Source: Alcaligenes faecalis (GTDB lineage: Bacteria > Pseudomonadota > Gammaproteobacteria > Burkholderiales > Burkholderiaceae_B). Taken from it: a stretch of DNA of 64,000 nt. Positions 7,353 through 15,654 of the stretch are shown here, in pieces. The position numbers and the translations under genes were made by a program. The stretch's first letter is position 1. Every line of letters starts with the position of its first letter. The stretch is taken from the NCBI RefSeq assembly GCF_002443155.1, contig NZ_CP023667.1, forward strand, positions 1,550,001 through 1,614,000. Reading direction: 5' to 3'. The notes below the pieces were generated by a model that was not told where the DNA came from, made no database searches, and saw nothing but the letters and a program-made list of their open reading frames with translations.

Positions 7353-8789
7353 ATGAGCCAAAATCCCAACCAGGTCGATTACATATCGCCCACAGTATCC
7401 GCTATGGCCGAAAAATGGCCAGCGGTTGACGCATTGCGTGGCGGCACGGATGCGATGCGAGAAGCAGAAGAGAAGTATCTGCGCAAGCGCACGCTTGAGT
7501 CGAGGGAGGACTACAAGGCACGTTTGGCGCAAGCGACCCTGTACCCTGCATTCACCGATTCCGTGGCGGCGATGGTTGGGCGCGTATTCACCAAGCCGAT
7601 CAAGATCGGTGAGAAGGTTCCGCAGGAAATCACAGATCTGCTGCAGGACGTAGATACCGAAGATCGCAACCTACACGCCTTTGCCCGTGACTGGATGGAC
7701 GATGCGGTCAGTTATGGTATTTCCCATGTGCTCGTCGATATGCCGAAGAACGACGCCAAAACCCAGGCCGAGGAAAAGCAGCTTGGCATCCGCCCTTATG
7801 CGGTTTTGGTGAAGCACGATCAGATTCTTGGCTGGAGGTCAGAGAAGCACGGCGGCAATGAGGTGTTGACCCAGGTGCGCATCAAAGAATCCGCCCAGGT
7901 CGAGGATGGCGCTTATGGCGAAAAGACCGTCGAGCGTATCCGTGTGCTGGAGATTGGACGATATGAGCTGCATCAGAAAAATGAAGGCGGCTGGGCGCTG
8001 ATCGAAGAAGGGAAAACCACGCTTGACCGAATCCCGTTGGTGACACTGTATGCGAATCGAACGGGATTCATGATTGCGGTGCCGCCGTTGCTTGAGCTGG
8101 CGCACCTGAACATCAAGTTCTGGCAGAAGCAATCCAGCCTGGACAGCCTGATCGACACTGCCTGCGTTCCAATCCTGGCAACTTTCGGCCTGCAGCCCAA
8201 GTTTGATGCTGATGGAAAAGAAGTTCCTGGCGTCATTTTCGGGGCTAAGACTGGTGTGGATCTGCCTGTGGATGGCGATATCAAGTACGTTGAGCATACC
8301 GGCGCGGCCATTGAGTCCGGGCGCCAGGACTTGCTGGATCTCAAGGATGAAATGCGCATCGCAGGCGGCCAATTGCTGCGCCCGGATGCGTCTGTCATGA
8401 CCGCTGCGCAGGCGGAAACTGAGAATGCGAAAGAGATCAGCCGCTTAGGCATGATCGCGCAGAACCTTGAGGACTCGCTCGATCAGGTTCTTTATCTGTT
8501 CGCGCTTTGGATGAAGAAGGACTGGCAGCCTGGAAATGTCGAGGTGCATGCCAACCTGGATCCTGACTATGCGCCAGCCGAGAGTATGAATGTGCTGATC
8601 AGCATGTACAACGCCGGGGCGCTGAGCAAGCAAGGTCTCTTCAATGAAGCAAAGCGTCGTGGAATGATCAGCGATGATGTCACCTGGGAGGACGAGCAGC
8701 AGCGCATCGACGAGGCGGGCCCTGATTCAGGCGAAATTGCCAGGGTGCTTGCGCAGTTCCGAAAACAGGATGGCGGCGAGGATGAGTAA
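7353..8789 (+). CDS. Portal protein (DUF4055 type)
   Basis: The 478-residue product begins DYISPTVSAMAEKWPAVDALRGGTDAMR and has the DUF4055 portal signature (FTDSVAAMVGRVFTKP, VSYGISHVLVDMP). A middle segment IKFWQKQSSLDSLID and a C-terminal stem region (SVMTAAQAETENAKEISRLGMIAQNLEDSLDQ) follow. Portals form the dodecameric ring through which DNA enters and leaves the capsid. The gene follows the large terminase by 12 bp, the usual order. Confidence 0.85.
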   Translation: MSQNPNQVDYISPTVSAMAEKWPAVDALRGGTDAMREAEEKYLRKRTLESREDYKARLAQATLYPAFTDSVAAMVGRVFTKPIKIGEKVPQEITDLLQDVDTEDRNLHAFARDWMDDAVSYGISHVLVDMPKNDAKTQAEEKQLGIRPYAVLVKHDQILGWRSEKHGGNEVLTQVRIKESAQVEDGAYGEKTVERIRVLEIGRYELHQKNEGGWALIEEGKTTLDRIPLVTLYANRTGFMIAVPPLLELAHLNIKFWQKQSSLDSLIDTACVPILATFGLQPKFDADGKEVPGVIFGAKTGVDLPVDGDIKYVEHTGAAIESGRQDLLDLKDEMRIAGGQLLRPDASVMTAAQAETENAKEISRLGMIAQNLEDSLDQVLYLFALWMKKDWQPGNVEVHANLDPDYAPAESMNVLISMYNAGALSKQGLFNEAKRRGMISDDVTWEDEQQRIDEAGPDSGEIARVLAQFRKQDGGEDE

Positions 8790-9847
8790 TGGCCAGTATC
8801 GATCAGAAACTGGCGGAACTGTTCACGGATGCGAATCTTGATGCGCTTCGGTTTGCAGCCGGACAACAGAACAGGGTTGAGCGTCAGATCCGAAAGATTG
8901 CCAAGGAAGCACGCGCAAAGCTGATTGATGCGGACCCGAAGCGCCAGGCGCAGATAGAGGCCCTGATCCGTGAGGTGGCAAAGCTGATCGCACAGGGCTA
9001 CAGCGACATATCGGCTGACCAGATCAAGGCGCTTGAGTCATTTGCGCCACTGGCGGCAGCCAATACGACAGCAGCGGTCAATACAGCGGTCGGGTCAACG
9101 CTGATCAAGGCCCCAAAGAAGCTAAGTGCCAATGTGGCGCGGCTGCTGATCGAGGGAGCGCCGTCTGCTGACTGGTGGGCTGCGCAGGCTTATACCGTGC
9201 AGCGAAACTTCGCCAGAGTGGTGCGAAGCGGATTTGTTGAGGGATTGACAACCGAGAAGATTGCCAGGGCCGTGACGGGGACAGGTCCTGCTGGTGTGCA
9301 ATTGGATGGCGCAGGGTTTCTTGAAAAATCCTTGCGTGAGGCCAGAGGCCTTGTGCATACCAGCGTGCAGACTGTAGCGAATGCGGCCAGGCGTGAGGTG
9401 TTTCACGAAAACGACGACATTGTGATCGGGGTGCGGCAAATCAGCACCCTGGACAATCGCACAACCTTGCAGTGCCAGGCCAGAGATCAGAAAGAGTGGG
9501 ACATGCAGGGCAATCCCATCGGTCACAAGATTCCGTACAACGGCGGCGTGCCCATCCATTGGGGTTGCAGGTCGGTAGAGGTCAGCGTTTTGAAGCCGCT
9601 CACCATCAATGGCGTGCAACTTCCGGGCTTCAGATCATCGCAACGCGCAAGTCAGGATGGCCCGGTCGATGCTGCATTGACGTTCGAGGCCTGGTTGGAC
9701 GGCAAAAGCGAAGCATTCCAGGATGAGGCGCTAGGCAAGGGAAGGGCAAGGCTTTGGCGAGATGGCAAGATTACCCTGTCCGATCTGCTGGACTTGCGGG
9801 GCAACCCGCTGACGCTCGCACAGCTGCAGGCGAAGTACAGCAAATAG
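8789..9847 (+). CDS. Phage head morphogenesis protein (SPP1 gp7 / Mu F-like)
   Basis: The 352-residue protein has a helical N-terminal half. Its C-terminal module carries GLVHTSVQTVANAARREVFHEN, ISTLDNRTTLQCQARDQKEW and VPIHWGCRS, the conserved Cys/His pattern of minor head proteins. It probably binds the portal and is incorporated in the head. It overlaps the portal stop by 1 bp. The C-terminal 50 residues (FEAWLDGKSEAFQDEALGKGRARLWRDG) match the usual tail of this family. Confidence 0.85.
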   Translation: MASIDQKLAELFTDANLDALRFAAGQQNRVERQIRKIAKEARAKLIDADPKRQAQIEALIREVAKLIAQGYSDISADQIKALESFAPLAAANTTAAVNTAVGSTLIKAPKKLSANVARLLIEGAPSADWWAAQAYTVQRNFARVVRSGFVEGLTTEKIARAVTGTGPAGVQLDGAGFLEKSLREARGLVHTSVQTVANAARREVFHENDDIVIGVRQISTLDNRTTLQCQARDQKEWDMQGNPIGHKIPYNGGVPIHWGCRSVEVSVLKPLTINGVQLPGFRSSQRASQDGPVDAALTFEAWLDGKSEAFQDEALGKGRARLWRDGKITLSDLLDLRGNPLTLAQLQAKYSK

Positions 9848-9866
9848 CAGAACAAACAACCTTTTC

Positions 9867-9901
9867 AGGCTGGATGGCATATCGCCCTCCGGCCTTTTTT
9901 T
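9867..9901 (+). terminator. Terminator-like hairpin before the scaffold gene
   Basis: Imperfect arms AGGC-T-GG-AT-GG and CC-CT-CC-G-GCCT are followed by seven T residues. It follows the head morphogenesis gene and precedes the scaffold gene by 85 bp. Confidence 0.55.
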
Positions 9902-9985
9902 ATGCCTGTCCGGGGGATTACCGGCAGGTGAGTCGGGGCGGATGCCTCAAAAGAGTAGGGCTGGATGGCCCAAGGAGCCTAAGAA

Positions 9986-10750
9986 ATGAAGCTGAAAACC
10001 GTGGAAGTGGACGGCAAAGTCTACGCAGAAGTGAACGATGGCAAGCCCGTATATGTGGAGGATGACGGCAAGGAGACGGCTTTCGACGCTGTGTCCACCA
10101 AAGCCACTATCAACCGCCTATTCGGTGAAAACAAGTCGTACCGAGAGCGTGCCGAGTCGGCTGAGTCCAAGGCAAAGCAATTCGAAGGCATCGAAGACCC
10201 CCAGGCTGCACGCAAGGCCTTGGAAACCGTGAAGAATCTCGACGACAAAAAGCTGGTGGATGCCGGCGAAGTCGAGAAGATCAAGTCCGAAGTCGGCAAG
10301 GTCTATGAGACCAAGCTGGCCGAAGAAACAGAAAAGCGCGAAAAGCTGGAGCAGCAACTGCATGCTGAAAAGATCGGCGGCGGGTTTGCTCGTTCCAAAT
10401 TCATCACAGACAAGCTGGCCATTCCGTCAGATCTTGTGCAAGCCCGTTTCGGCTCTGCGTTCAAGGTCGAGGATGGCGAGGTCATCGCCTACGACGCGAG
10501 CGGCAACAAGATTTTCAGCCGCTCAAATCCTGGCGCAGCCGCTGGCTTTGATGAGGCGCTGGAATTCTTGATCGAACAATATCCGCAGAAAGACCAGATC
10601 CTGAAAGGGAGCGGCCAGAGTGGATCGGGAGCCAAGTCTGGCGGCGGTGGCGGGGGTCAAGGGCTGAAACGTTCGGAGATGGATTCGGCCACCAAGGCCA
10701 AGTACATCGAAGAGCACGGCCAGCAAGCGTATCTTCAACTACCAAAATGA
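9986..10750 (+). CDS. Capsid scaffolding protein
   Basis: The 254-residue product has a short N-terminal VEVDGKVYAEVNDGKPVYVEDDGKE, a long charged coiled-coil centre (about residues 35-130), and a glycine-rich linker (SGSGAKSGGGGGGQG). It ends in a basic-acidic tail KRSEMDSATKAKYIEEHGQQAYLQLPK typical of scaffold C-termini that contact the capsid. The position directly before the major capsid gene supports the call. Function is inferred from composition and synteny, since scaffold sequences diverge. Confidence 0.75.
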   Translation: MKLKTVEVDGKVYAEVNDGKPVYVEDDGKETAFDAVSTKATINRLFGENKSYRERAESAESKAKQFEGIEDPQAARKALETVKNLDDKKLVDAGEVEKIKSEVGKVYETKLAEETEKREKLEQQLHAEKIGGGFARSKFITDKLAIPSDLVQARFGSAFKVEDGEVIAYDASGNKIFSRSNPGAAAGFDEALEFLIEQYPQKDQILKGSGQSGSGAKSGGGGGGQGLKRSEMDSATKAKYIEEHGQQAYLQLPK

Positions 10751-10758
10751 GGTAAATC

Positions 10759-11715
10759 ATGCCTACCACTGTCAATAGCGACATGATCATTTACAACGAT
10801 CTGGCGCAAACTGCTTACCTGGAGCGAATCCAGGACGTGCTGGATGTGTTCAACCAGCAATCCCAAGGGGCCATTCGCCTCATCAACGAGAACATCGAAG
10901 GCGATCTGCGCAAGCGTGCGTTCTACAAGATCGGCGGCAGCCTGGAGCATCGCAACGTCAACTCCGACGCTGCAGTAACCCCCAAGAAGATCGGTGCCGA
11001 TGAAGCCGTTGGCGTCAAAACTCCCTGGAAGTACGGCCCGTACCAAGCCACCGAAGAGTCCTTCAAGCGCCGCATGCGAAGCCCGGAAGAGTTCTCCGAG
11101 CTGGTGGGTCAAGATATGGCCGATGCGTTCCTTGCGTACTGCATCGAAGCGGCATTCGCCTCGCTGTCGGCTGCCATCGGCGCCAACGCCAACATGGTCG
11201 CAACTGGCTCGTTTGCCGCCGACCACAAGAAGGTGTTGACCAAGGGCATGCGAAAGTTCGGCGACCGCTTCAACCGCATCGCGCTCTTCGGCATGGACTC
11301 GGCCACCTATTTCGACCTGGTGGACGATGCCATTGACCAGAAGATCTACGAAGAGGCGGGCGTGGTCGTCTATGGCGGCACTCCTGGCACGATGGGCCGC
11401 CCGGTGTTGGTTTCCGACCGCATCCCGGCAAGCAAGATCTTCGGCCTGCAATCCGGTGCTGTCACTCTCACTGAGTCGCAGCCGCCCGGTGTGCGTAGCT
11501 GGCAGGTCAATGACCAAGAAAACTTGGCTCTGGGCTACCGGGGTGAAGGTGTTTTCAACGTCGATCTGCTGGGCTACTCCTGGGATGAAACCAAGGGCGT
11601 CAACCCGACCTTGGCCGCCCTGGGCGCTGGTGCCAACTGGACGAAGTATGCGGTCAGCGACAAGTCGACTGCAGGCGTGATCATCGATCTGTCTGGTGGC
11701 GGTTCGGGCAACTAA
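10759..11715 (+). CDS. Major capsid protein
   Basis: The 318-residue protein starts VNSDMIIYNDLAQTAYLERIQDVLDVFN and includes GDLRKRAFYKIGG, VGVKTPWKYGPYQATEE and a central FNRIALFGMDSATYFDLVDDAI. This is an HK97-fold capsid of the type that follows a separate scaffold in siphoviruses of proteobacteria. It is preceded by an AGGTAAATC-type ribosome site 8 bp after the scaffold stop. It is probably the most abundant virion protein. Confidence 0.85.
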   Translation: MPTTVNSDMIIYNDLAQTAYLERIQDVLDVFNQQSQGAIRLINENIEGDLRKRAFYKIGGSLEHRNVNSDAAVTPKKIGADEAVGVKTPWKYGPYQATEESFKRRMRSPEEFSELVGQDMADAFLAYCIEAAFASLSAAIGANANMVATGSFAADHKKVLTKGMRKFGDRFNRIALFGMDSATYFDLVDDAIDQKIYEEAGVVVYGGTPGTMGRPVLVSDRIPASKIFGLQSGAVTLTESQPPGVRSWQVNDQENLALGYRGEGVFNVDLLGYSWDETKGVNPTLAALGAGANWTKYAVSDKSTAGVIIDLSGGGSGN

Positions 11716-11721
11716 GCCCAA

Positions 11722-11749
11722 GGGTGCGCTTGCTTCGGCGGGCGCACCC
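11722..11749 (+). other. Stable hairpin in the capsid 3' untranslated region
   Basis: A perfect 8-bp stem (GGGTGCGC / GCGCACCC) with a 12-nt loop lies between the capsid stop and the next ribosome site. There is no T run, so it is more likely an mRNA-stabilising or processing element than a terminator. Confidence 0.5.
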
Positions 11750-11763
11750 GCAAAGGAGAATTC

Positions 11764-12786
11764 ATGAAAGTCGGGATTTACTTTCGTACCGCCCATCCGG
11801 TGGCGACTGCTATTGCGTCTGGCCTCTCAGGGCATGAGGTGCATCATCGTGAGCCAACGCTGTATCGCGGCGAGGTCGAGTCGTTCGATCTTGTTGTGGT
11901 TAACGGCTGGCGCAGTGGCAAGCGCGTGGCGAAGTCCTACAAGACTGCCGGTATTCCTGTGCTGGTGGTGGATTTTGGCTACTTGAATCGCGTCAATGCC
12001 CCAGATGAATACATGCAGGGCCATTGGCAAGTCGGCATGGGCGGGCTGAACCGAATCCCGTCATTCGCTTGCCCGTCAGACCGCTTTGATGCGCTTGGCC
12101 TGGAAATCACCAAGGCTGGCGGCAACCCTCAAGGGAATGTGCTTGTGTGCGGCCAGGTGCCGGGTGATGCCGCGCACGGTATGGATGCGCATAGCCTGCG
12201 TGAGTGGCTGCGCGAAAAGATGCGCGAATATCCCGATGCAATCTACCGACCACACCCGCGAGGCGGCATTGCCATTCCCGGCCATGCGAACAACCACCAG
12301 CCGCTGGCGGACGCTTTGGCTGCGGCTCGGCTAGTCGTGACCTACAACAGCAATGTCGGGCATGACGCGCTGCTGGCTGGCGTTCCTGTCGTGTGCGGCC
12401 CAGGCGCGGCCTATGGTGAGTTGGCTGGCGAAGCCCTGCCGTCCATCGAGGAACGGCGCGAATACTTCAGTCGCGTGGCCTACGGGCAATGGACGGCTGA
12501 AGAAATGGCGTCAGGCGAGGCGCAGGCGTTCTGGTTTGAGCATCTGCTGAATGACGCGGGGTCGGCAGCCGAAGAATCTCGACCAGATGATGCCGAGCCT
12601 GGTGCGCAGATCGCCGGCCTTGACCCATCCATCCAGCCGCCCGATGCGGCGCAGTTGCCGGCCAATGACGGCCTGGACGACCTGGAAGCCGACCAACTGC
12701 GTGAGCTGGCAAAGGAGCGCGGCGTCAAGGTGCATGCCCGCGCGGGCGCTGACAAGATCCGTGAAGCGTTGAGGGCTGCATCATGA
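11764..12786 (+). CDS. Glycosyltransferase-like protein with C-terminal HeH/LEM-like domain
   Basis: The 340-residue product begins KVGIYFRTAHPVATAIASGL and has VVVNGWRSGKRVAKSYKTAGIPVLVVDFGYLNR. A later YRPHPRGG...LADALAAARLVVTYNSNVGHDALLAGVPVVCGPG resembles the nucleotide-sugar end of GT-B type enzymes and capsule-synthesis proteins. After a Pro/Asp-rich linker, residues about 300-340 (LDDLEADQLRELAKERGVKV...DKIREALRAA) form a helix-extension-helix motif. Such motifs are common in phage head-tail proteins. The gene lies between capsid and connector genes and overlaps the next gene by 4 bp. It could be a structural protein or a modifying enzyme; no activity can be proven here. Confidence 0.6.
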   Translation: MKVGIYFRTAHPVATAIASGLSGHEVHHREPTLYRGEVESFDLVVVNGWRSGKRVAKSYKTAGIPVLVVDFGYLNRVNAPDEYMQGHWQVGMGGLNRIPSFACPSDRFDALGLEITKAGGNPQGNVLVCGQVPGDAAHGMDAHSLREWLREKMREYPDAIYRPHPRGGIAIPGHANNHQPLADALAAARLVVTYNSNVGHDALLAGVPVVCGPGAAYGELAGEALPSIEERREYFSRVAYGQWTAEEMASGEAQAFWFEHLLNDAGSAAEESRPDDAEPGAQIAGLDPSIQPPDAAQLPANDGLDDLEADQLRELAKERGVKVHARAGADKIREALRAAS

Positions 12787-13265
12787 GCCTTGTTGTCGAG
12801 GATGGTGCTGGCTTGCCGGATGCGGATAGCTACGTCAGCGTGTCCGACGCGGATTCGTATGCCGTAGCGATGGGGCATGTGTCATGGCTGGCTACTGGCG
12901 TCACAGAGGCGCAAAAGGAAACAGCCTTGCGTCGCGCTACTCAGTACGTCGATTCCCGCTATCGCTACAAAAACAGCAAGTTGAATCCTGATCAGGCACT
13001 GGAATGGCCGCGAGTGGGCTTCCCTTGGCCTGTCAAGCGGGTGACGGACGCGACGTGTGAATTGGCGGTGCGGGCACTGTCTGGAGCTTTGTATGCCGAC
13101 GTTGCACCAGAGGACAACATCAAGAGCGAAACGGTGGGGCCGCTGACTACCGTATACCAGGATGCCGAGAACGGCGGGCAGGTGCGTTTTGCCATTGTGG
13201 ATGATCTGCTGCTGCCTCTGGTGGTGTCAGGGCAGATGACGACGATTCGACTGGAGCGAGCATGA
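12783..13265 (+). CDS. Head-tail connector (DnaT-like fold) protein
   Basis: The 160-residue protein has LVVEDGAGLPDADSYVSVSDADSYAVAMG, then ALRRATQYVDSRYRYKNSKLNPDQALEWPR and a final QVRFAIVDDLLLPLV. This matches the phage protein family often labelled DnaT-like, which acts as a head-tail adaptor. It shares 4-bp overlaps with both neighbours, so translation of the block is coupled. The adaptor role rests on position and family. Confidence 0.75.
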   Translation: MSLVVEDGAGLPDADSYVSVSDADSYAVAMGHVSWLATGVTEAQKETALRRATQYVDSRYRYKNSKLNPDQALEWPRVGFPWPVKRVTDATCELAVRALSGALYADVAPEDNIKSETVGPLTTVYQDAENGGQVRFAIVDDLLLPLVVSGQMTTIRLERA

Positions 13266-13639
13266 GCGCCAGAGACGCGCAGCGCGCCCTTGCCATGATC
13301 GAGCGCGCCAGAGCAAAGGGAAGAGCGTCGGAGTGCAAGATTGTCCGTCCAGGCACTCCCGGCGAGTACAACCCGGAGACAGGCAAGGTCGAGGGCGGCA
13401 GCGATCCAGTGACGCATACAGCCCATGGAGTGAAGGACGGATACGCCCAGCGCGACATTGACGGCACCATCGTGCGTCAAGGCGATCAGCGCGTGTATAT
13501 CCCCGCGCTCGGCTTCATCAGGCCGCTGACCACTGAGAAACTTAACGTGGATGGCAAGGATTACAGCATCGTCAGCGTGAGCGTGATTGCGCCTGGCGCT
13601 GTGGATGCGCTGTACGTTGTGCAGATCAGGGGCGTGTGA
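13262..13639 (+). CDS. Head closure / connector protein
   Basis: The product is 125 residues with a charged N-terminus (DAQRALAMIERARAKG) and a beta-rich C-terminal half (YIPALGFIRPLTTEKLNVDGKDYSIVSVSVIAPGAVDALYVVQIRG), as in head closure proteins. It sits between the adaptor and the HK97 gp10-like gene, the usual order, and its stop overlaps the next start. No specific motif is visible; the call rests on synteny, size and fold pattern. Confidence 0.6.
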   Translation: MSARDAQRALAMIERARAKGRASECKIVRPGTPGEYNPETGKVEGGSDPVTHTAHGVKDGYAQRDIDGTIVRQGDQRVYIPALGFIRPLTTEKLNVDGKDYSIVSVSVIAPGAVDALYVVQIRGV

Positions 13640-14088
13640 TGGCTAAGGGAAGTTTCGCATTGAGCATCCGCAAGTTCGCGGAGAAGGTCGAGCAAAACAC
13701 CGATCAGGTGGTGCGCACCGTAGCGATGGAGGTTGGGCGAAGCCTCGTTGAGCGGTCGCCTGTCGGCAATCCGTCGCAGTGGAAATCAAAGCCGCCGCCT
13801 GGCTATGTGGGCGGTAGATTCCGGGCCAACTGGCAGGTTCAGGCCGAAACGCCATCATTCCAGACGACCGGCGATATTGATCAAGCGGGGCAGGCCACTA
13901 TCGCGAGGCTGACCACGCTTGTGTCAGCAATGAAGGCTGGCGGTCTGATTTTCTTTAACAATTCGCTCCCCTACGCCCAGCGTCTTGAGGGTGGTTGGAG
14001 CGGGCAAGCGCCTGGCGGCATGGTCGAGATCACTGCTATTGAATTCCAGGATTACGTGAATAAAGCCGTCCAGGCGCTACCAAAATGA
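13639..14088 (+). CDS. HK97 gp10-like head-tail component
   Basis: The 149-residue protein contains VVRTVAMEVGRSLVERSPVGNPSQWKSKPPPGYVGGRFRANWQV and a later IFFNNSLPYAQRLEGGWSGQAPGGMVEITAIEFQ. These are the conserved elements of gp10-type proteins that join head and tail. ATG 13639 overlaps the upstream stop; an in-frame GTG directly before it (13636) is an alternative. Confidence 0.8.
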   Translation: MAKGSFALSIRKFAEKVEQNTDQVVRTVAMEVGRSLVERSPVGNPSQWKSKPPPGYVGGRFRANWQVQAETPSFQTTGDIDQAGQATIARLTTLVSAMKAGGLIFFNNSLPYAQRLEGGWSGQAPGGMVEITAIEFQDYVNKAVQALPK

Positions 14089-14483
14089 AAACACCCTTCA
14101 TCCGCAGGCAACTGGAAAGTCGCCTTAATGCCTGGGTAAGCCAGCAGACCGAAAAGCCGCCCGTTGCGTGGCAGAACGTGGCTTTCACACCGCCAGAGTC
14201 GGGTACTTGGCTGGAAGTGACGCTACTGCCCGCTGATACGGTATCCGGCAGCCTTGCGTCAGGCGAGTGGAAAGGGGCGTTCCGGGTCAATGTGTTTGGT
14301 CGGTCTGGGTCTGGATCCAGCGCCGTCGAGTCTGTTGCTCAATCCATCGCCGGCCACTTTCCAGCTGGGCTGGACATGGATGTCGTCAAGGTTCCGCGCC
14401 CGCCAAGCGTAGGGCGCGGCAGTAGTGACGAAGGGCTCTATATGGTGCCTGTGTCCATCCGATATCAACTCAACGCTCAATAA
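14085..14483 (+). CDS. Tail terminator-like protein (DUF4128 type)
   Basis: The 132-residue product starts IRRQLESRLNAWVSQQTEKPPVAWQNV and carries WLEVTLLPADTVSGSLASGEWKGAFRVNVFGRSG, with a beta-rich ending that includes YMVPVSIRYQL. Small proteins of this pattern between gp10-like and tail tube genes cap the tail tube (gpU-like). It overlaps the previous gene by 4 bp and is followed by a strong terminator-like hairpin. Confidence 0.65.
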   Translation: MKTPFIRRQLESRLNAWVSQQTEKPPVAWQNVAFTPPESGTWLEVTLLPADTVSGSLASGEWKGAFRVNVFGRSGSGSSAVESVAQSIAGHFPAGLDMDVVKVPRPPSVGRGSSDEGLYMVPVSIRYQLNAQ

Positions 14484-14503
14484 CGAGCAGCATTTCATCA
14501 ACA

Positions 14504-14526
14504 AGCCGCCTCCGAGCGGCTTTTTT
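14504..14526 (+). terminator. Terminator-like hairpin before the tail tube gene
   Basis: A 6-bp stem AGCCGC / GCGGCT with a 6-nt loop is followed by six T residues, 17 bp before the tail tube start. Confidence 0.65.
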
Positions 14527-14543
14527 ACGTTCTGGAGGCTCAC

Positions 14544-14996
14544 ATGAGCAGCAAAGTAATTCTGGTGCAGGGCAGCTCTCTGCAAATCTCGAAAGAGGAA
14601 GCGACCAGCACATCACCGACCGGCCTGACGTTTGACTCGCTCGATTGCGTTGGTCGGCAGATCCAGTGGCAGGGCGGCCAGGCTACGGAAAATGATGTCA
14701 CAACCCTGTGCAGCACAGCCAAGGAATTCCGTCTGGGCCTGACCGATGCAGGAACGATGACCGTTACCGGCCATTGGGTTTCATCCGACGACGCCCAAAA
14801 GACCATCAAGGCCGCTGACCGCGACAAGAAGCCGCGACTGATCGAACTGACCTTCTCGGATGGCTCCAAGTTCGCCAGCCTGGCGCTGGTGCAGCAGCGA
14901 TCCTTTGATGGCTCGGTTGATGGCGTCTGGTCTGGCACGTTCAGCTTCCGCCTGACCGGCGAGCCGCTGGAGTCCGAGCCGCCCGCAAGTTCCTGA
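14544..14996 (+). CDS. Tail tube (major tail) protein
   Basis: The 150-residue beta-rich protein contains ILVQGSSLQISKEE, FDSLDCVGRQIQWQGGQATENDVTTLCSTAKEFRLGLTDAGTMTVTG and RSFDGSVDGVWSGTFSFRLTGEP, the pattern of lambda gpV-like tube proteins (two beta sheets and an insertion loop). It lies just before the tail assembly chaperone block, as expected. Many copies would polymerise into the tail tube. Confidence 0.8.
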   Translation: MSSKVILVQGSSLQISKEEATSTSPTGLTFDSLDCVGRQIQWQGGQATENDVTTLCSTAKEFRLGLTDAGTMTVTGHWVSSDDAQKTIKAADRDKKPRLIELTFSDGSKFASLALVQQRSFDGSVDGVWSGTFSFRLTGEPLESEPPASS

Positions 14997-15082
14997 CCGC
15001 CTTTGGGCAGTTTTTTGTTTCTTGGCAGCCTTAAATCGGTAGGTACCGAGCCCGCGAGGGTGGATGAGCTTTGAAAAGCCTG

Positions 15083-15115
15083 GGGCCGTTCCAGTTGGGG
15101 CGGCCCTTTTCTTTT
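15083..15115 (+). terminator. Terminator-like hairpin upstream of the Rha gene
   Basis: GGGCCG and CGGCCC arms around a 12-nt loop are followed by TTTTCTTTT. It lies just ahead of the ribosome site (CGGAGA) of the Rha-family gene. Confidence 0.55.
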
Positions 15116-15126
15116 CGGAGATCGAA

Positions 15127-15618
15127 ATGAGTCGATTTGAACCGCTAGTTTTCGTGGTTGGCGGCGAGCCGCTGGCATCAAGCCTTGTGATTGCGCGAGG
15201 CATGAAGGCCAAGCACAAGAGTGTCATTCAACTGATACGTCAAAAAGCGGGAGTACTGGAGCAGTTCGGAACTTTGGCATTTGAAATGCGGAAGTCTGGT
15301 GGTCGGCCCACAGAGGTCGCTATGCTCAATGAGCAGCAGGCCGCGCTGCTGATCTCGATGATGCGCAATACGGATGAGGTCGTAGCTTTCAAGGTGCGAC
15401 TGATCCGCGAGTTTTACCGAATGCGAGATGCTCTGAGTCAGCGCACACAAAATCTCTACCAGCAGCTTCAGGCGCTGGTGGCTGAGGAAGTCGAAACCCA
15501 GGTAAAGGCGTCCTTTGGGTCACGCTTGATGCTGGAACGCAAACGAGCCATCCCCGAGTTCAAGCGCAGGCGAGAGCGCCTGGAGTCTGAGATTCAGCCA
15601 TCCCTACAACTTCACTGA
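15127..15618 (+). CDS. Rha-family regulatory protein
   Basis: The 163-residue protein opens RFEPLVFVVGGEPLASSLVIARGMKAKHKSVIQLI and continues EMRKSGGRPTEVAMLNEQQAALLISMMRNTDEVVAFKVRLIREFYRMRDAL. This is the Rha domain layout, where the HKSVIQLI stretch is the recognition-helix region. Rha proteins were described as phage regulators that interfere with growth in IHF-deficient hosts. Here it lies inside the tail operon, an odd place for a regulator. ATG 15127 was chosen over 15064 because CGGAGATCGAA precedes it and the product then starts at the domain. Confidence 0.8.
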   Translation: MSRFEPLVFVVGGEPLASSLVIARGMKAKHKSVIQLIRQKAGVLEQFGTLAFEMRKSGGRPTEVAMLNEQQAALLISMMRNTDEVVAFKVRLIREFYRMRDALSQRTQNLYQQLQALVAEEVETQVKASFGSRLMLERKRAIPEFKRRRERLESEIQPSLQLH

Positions 15619-15641
15619 CCCGGCCAAGCGCCGGGTTTCTT
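15618..15641 (+). terminator. Terminator-like hairpin before the tail chaperone gene
   Basis: A 7-bp stem ACCCGGC / GCCGGGT with a 5-nt loop is followed by TTTCTTTTT. It begins at the last base of the Rha stop codon. Confidence 0.65.
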
Positions 15642-15654
15642 TTTAGAGGCACAT

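Noticed and set aside
10735..11796. 353-codon minus-strand frame
   Set aside because: Opposite the major capsid gene; no motif, and it spans a phage operon in the wrong direction.
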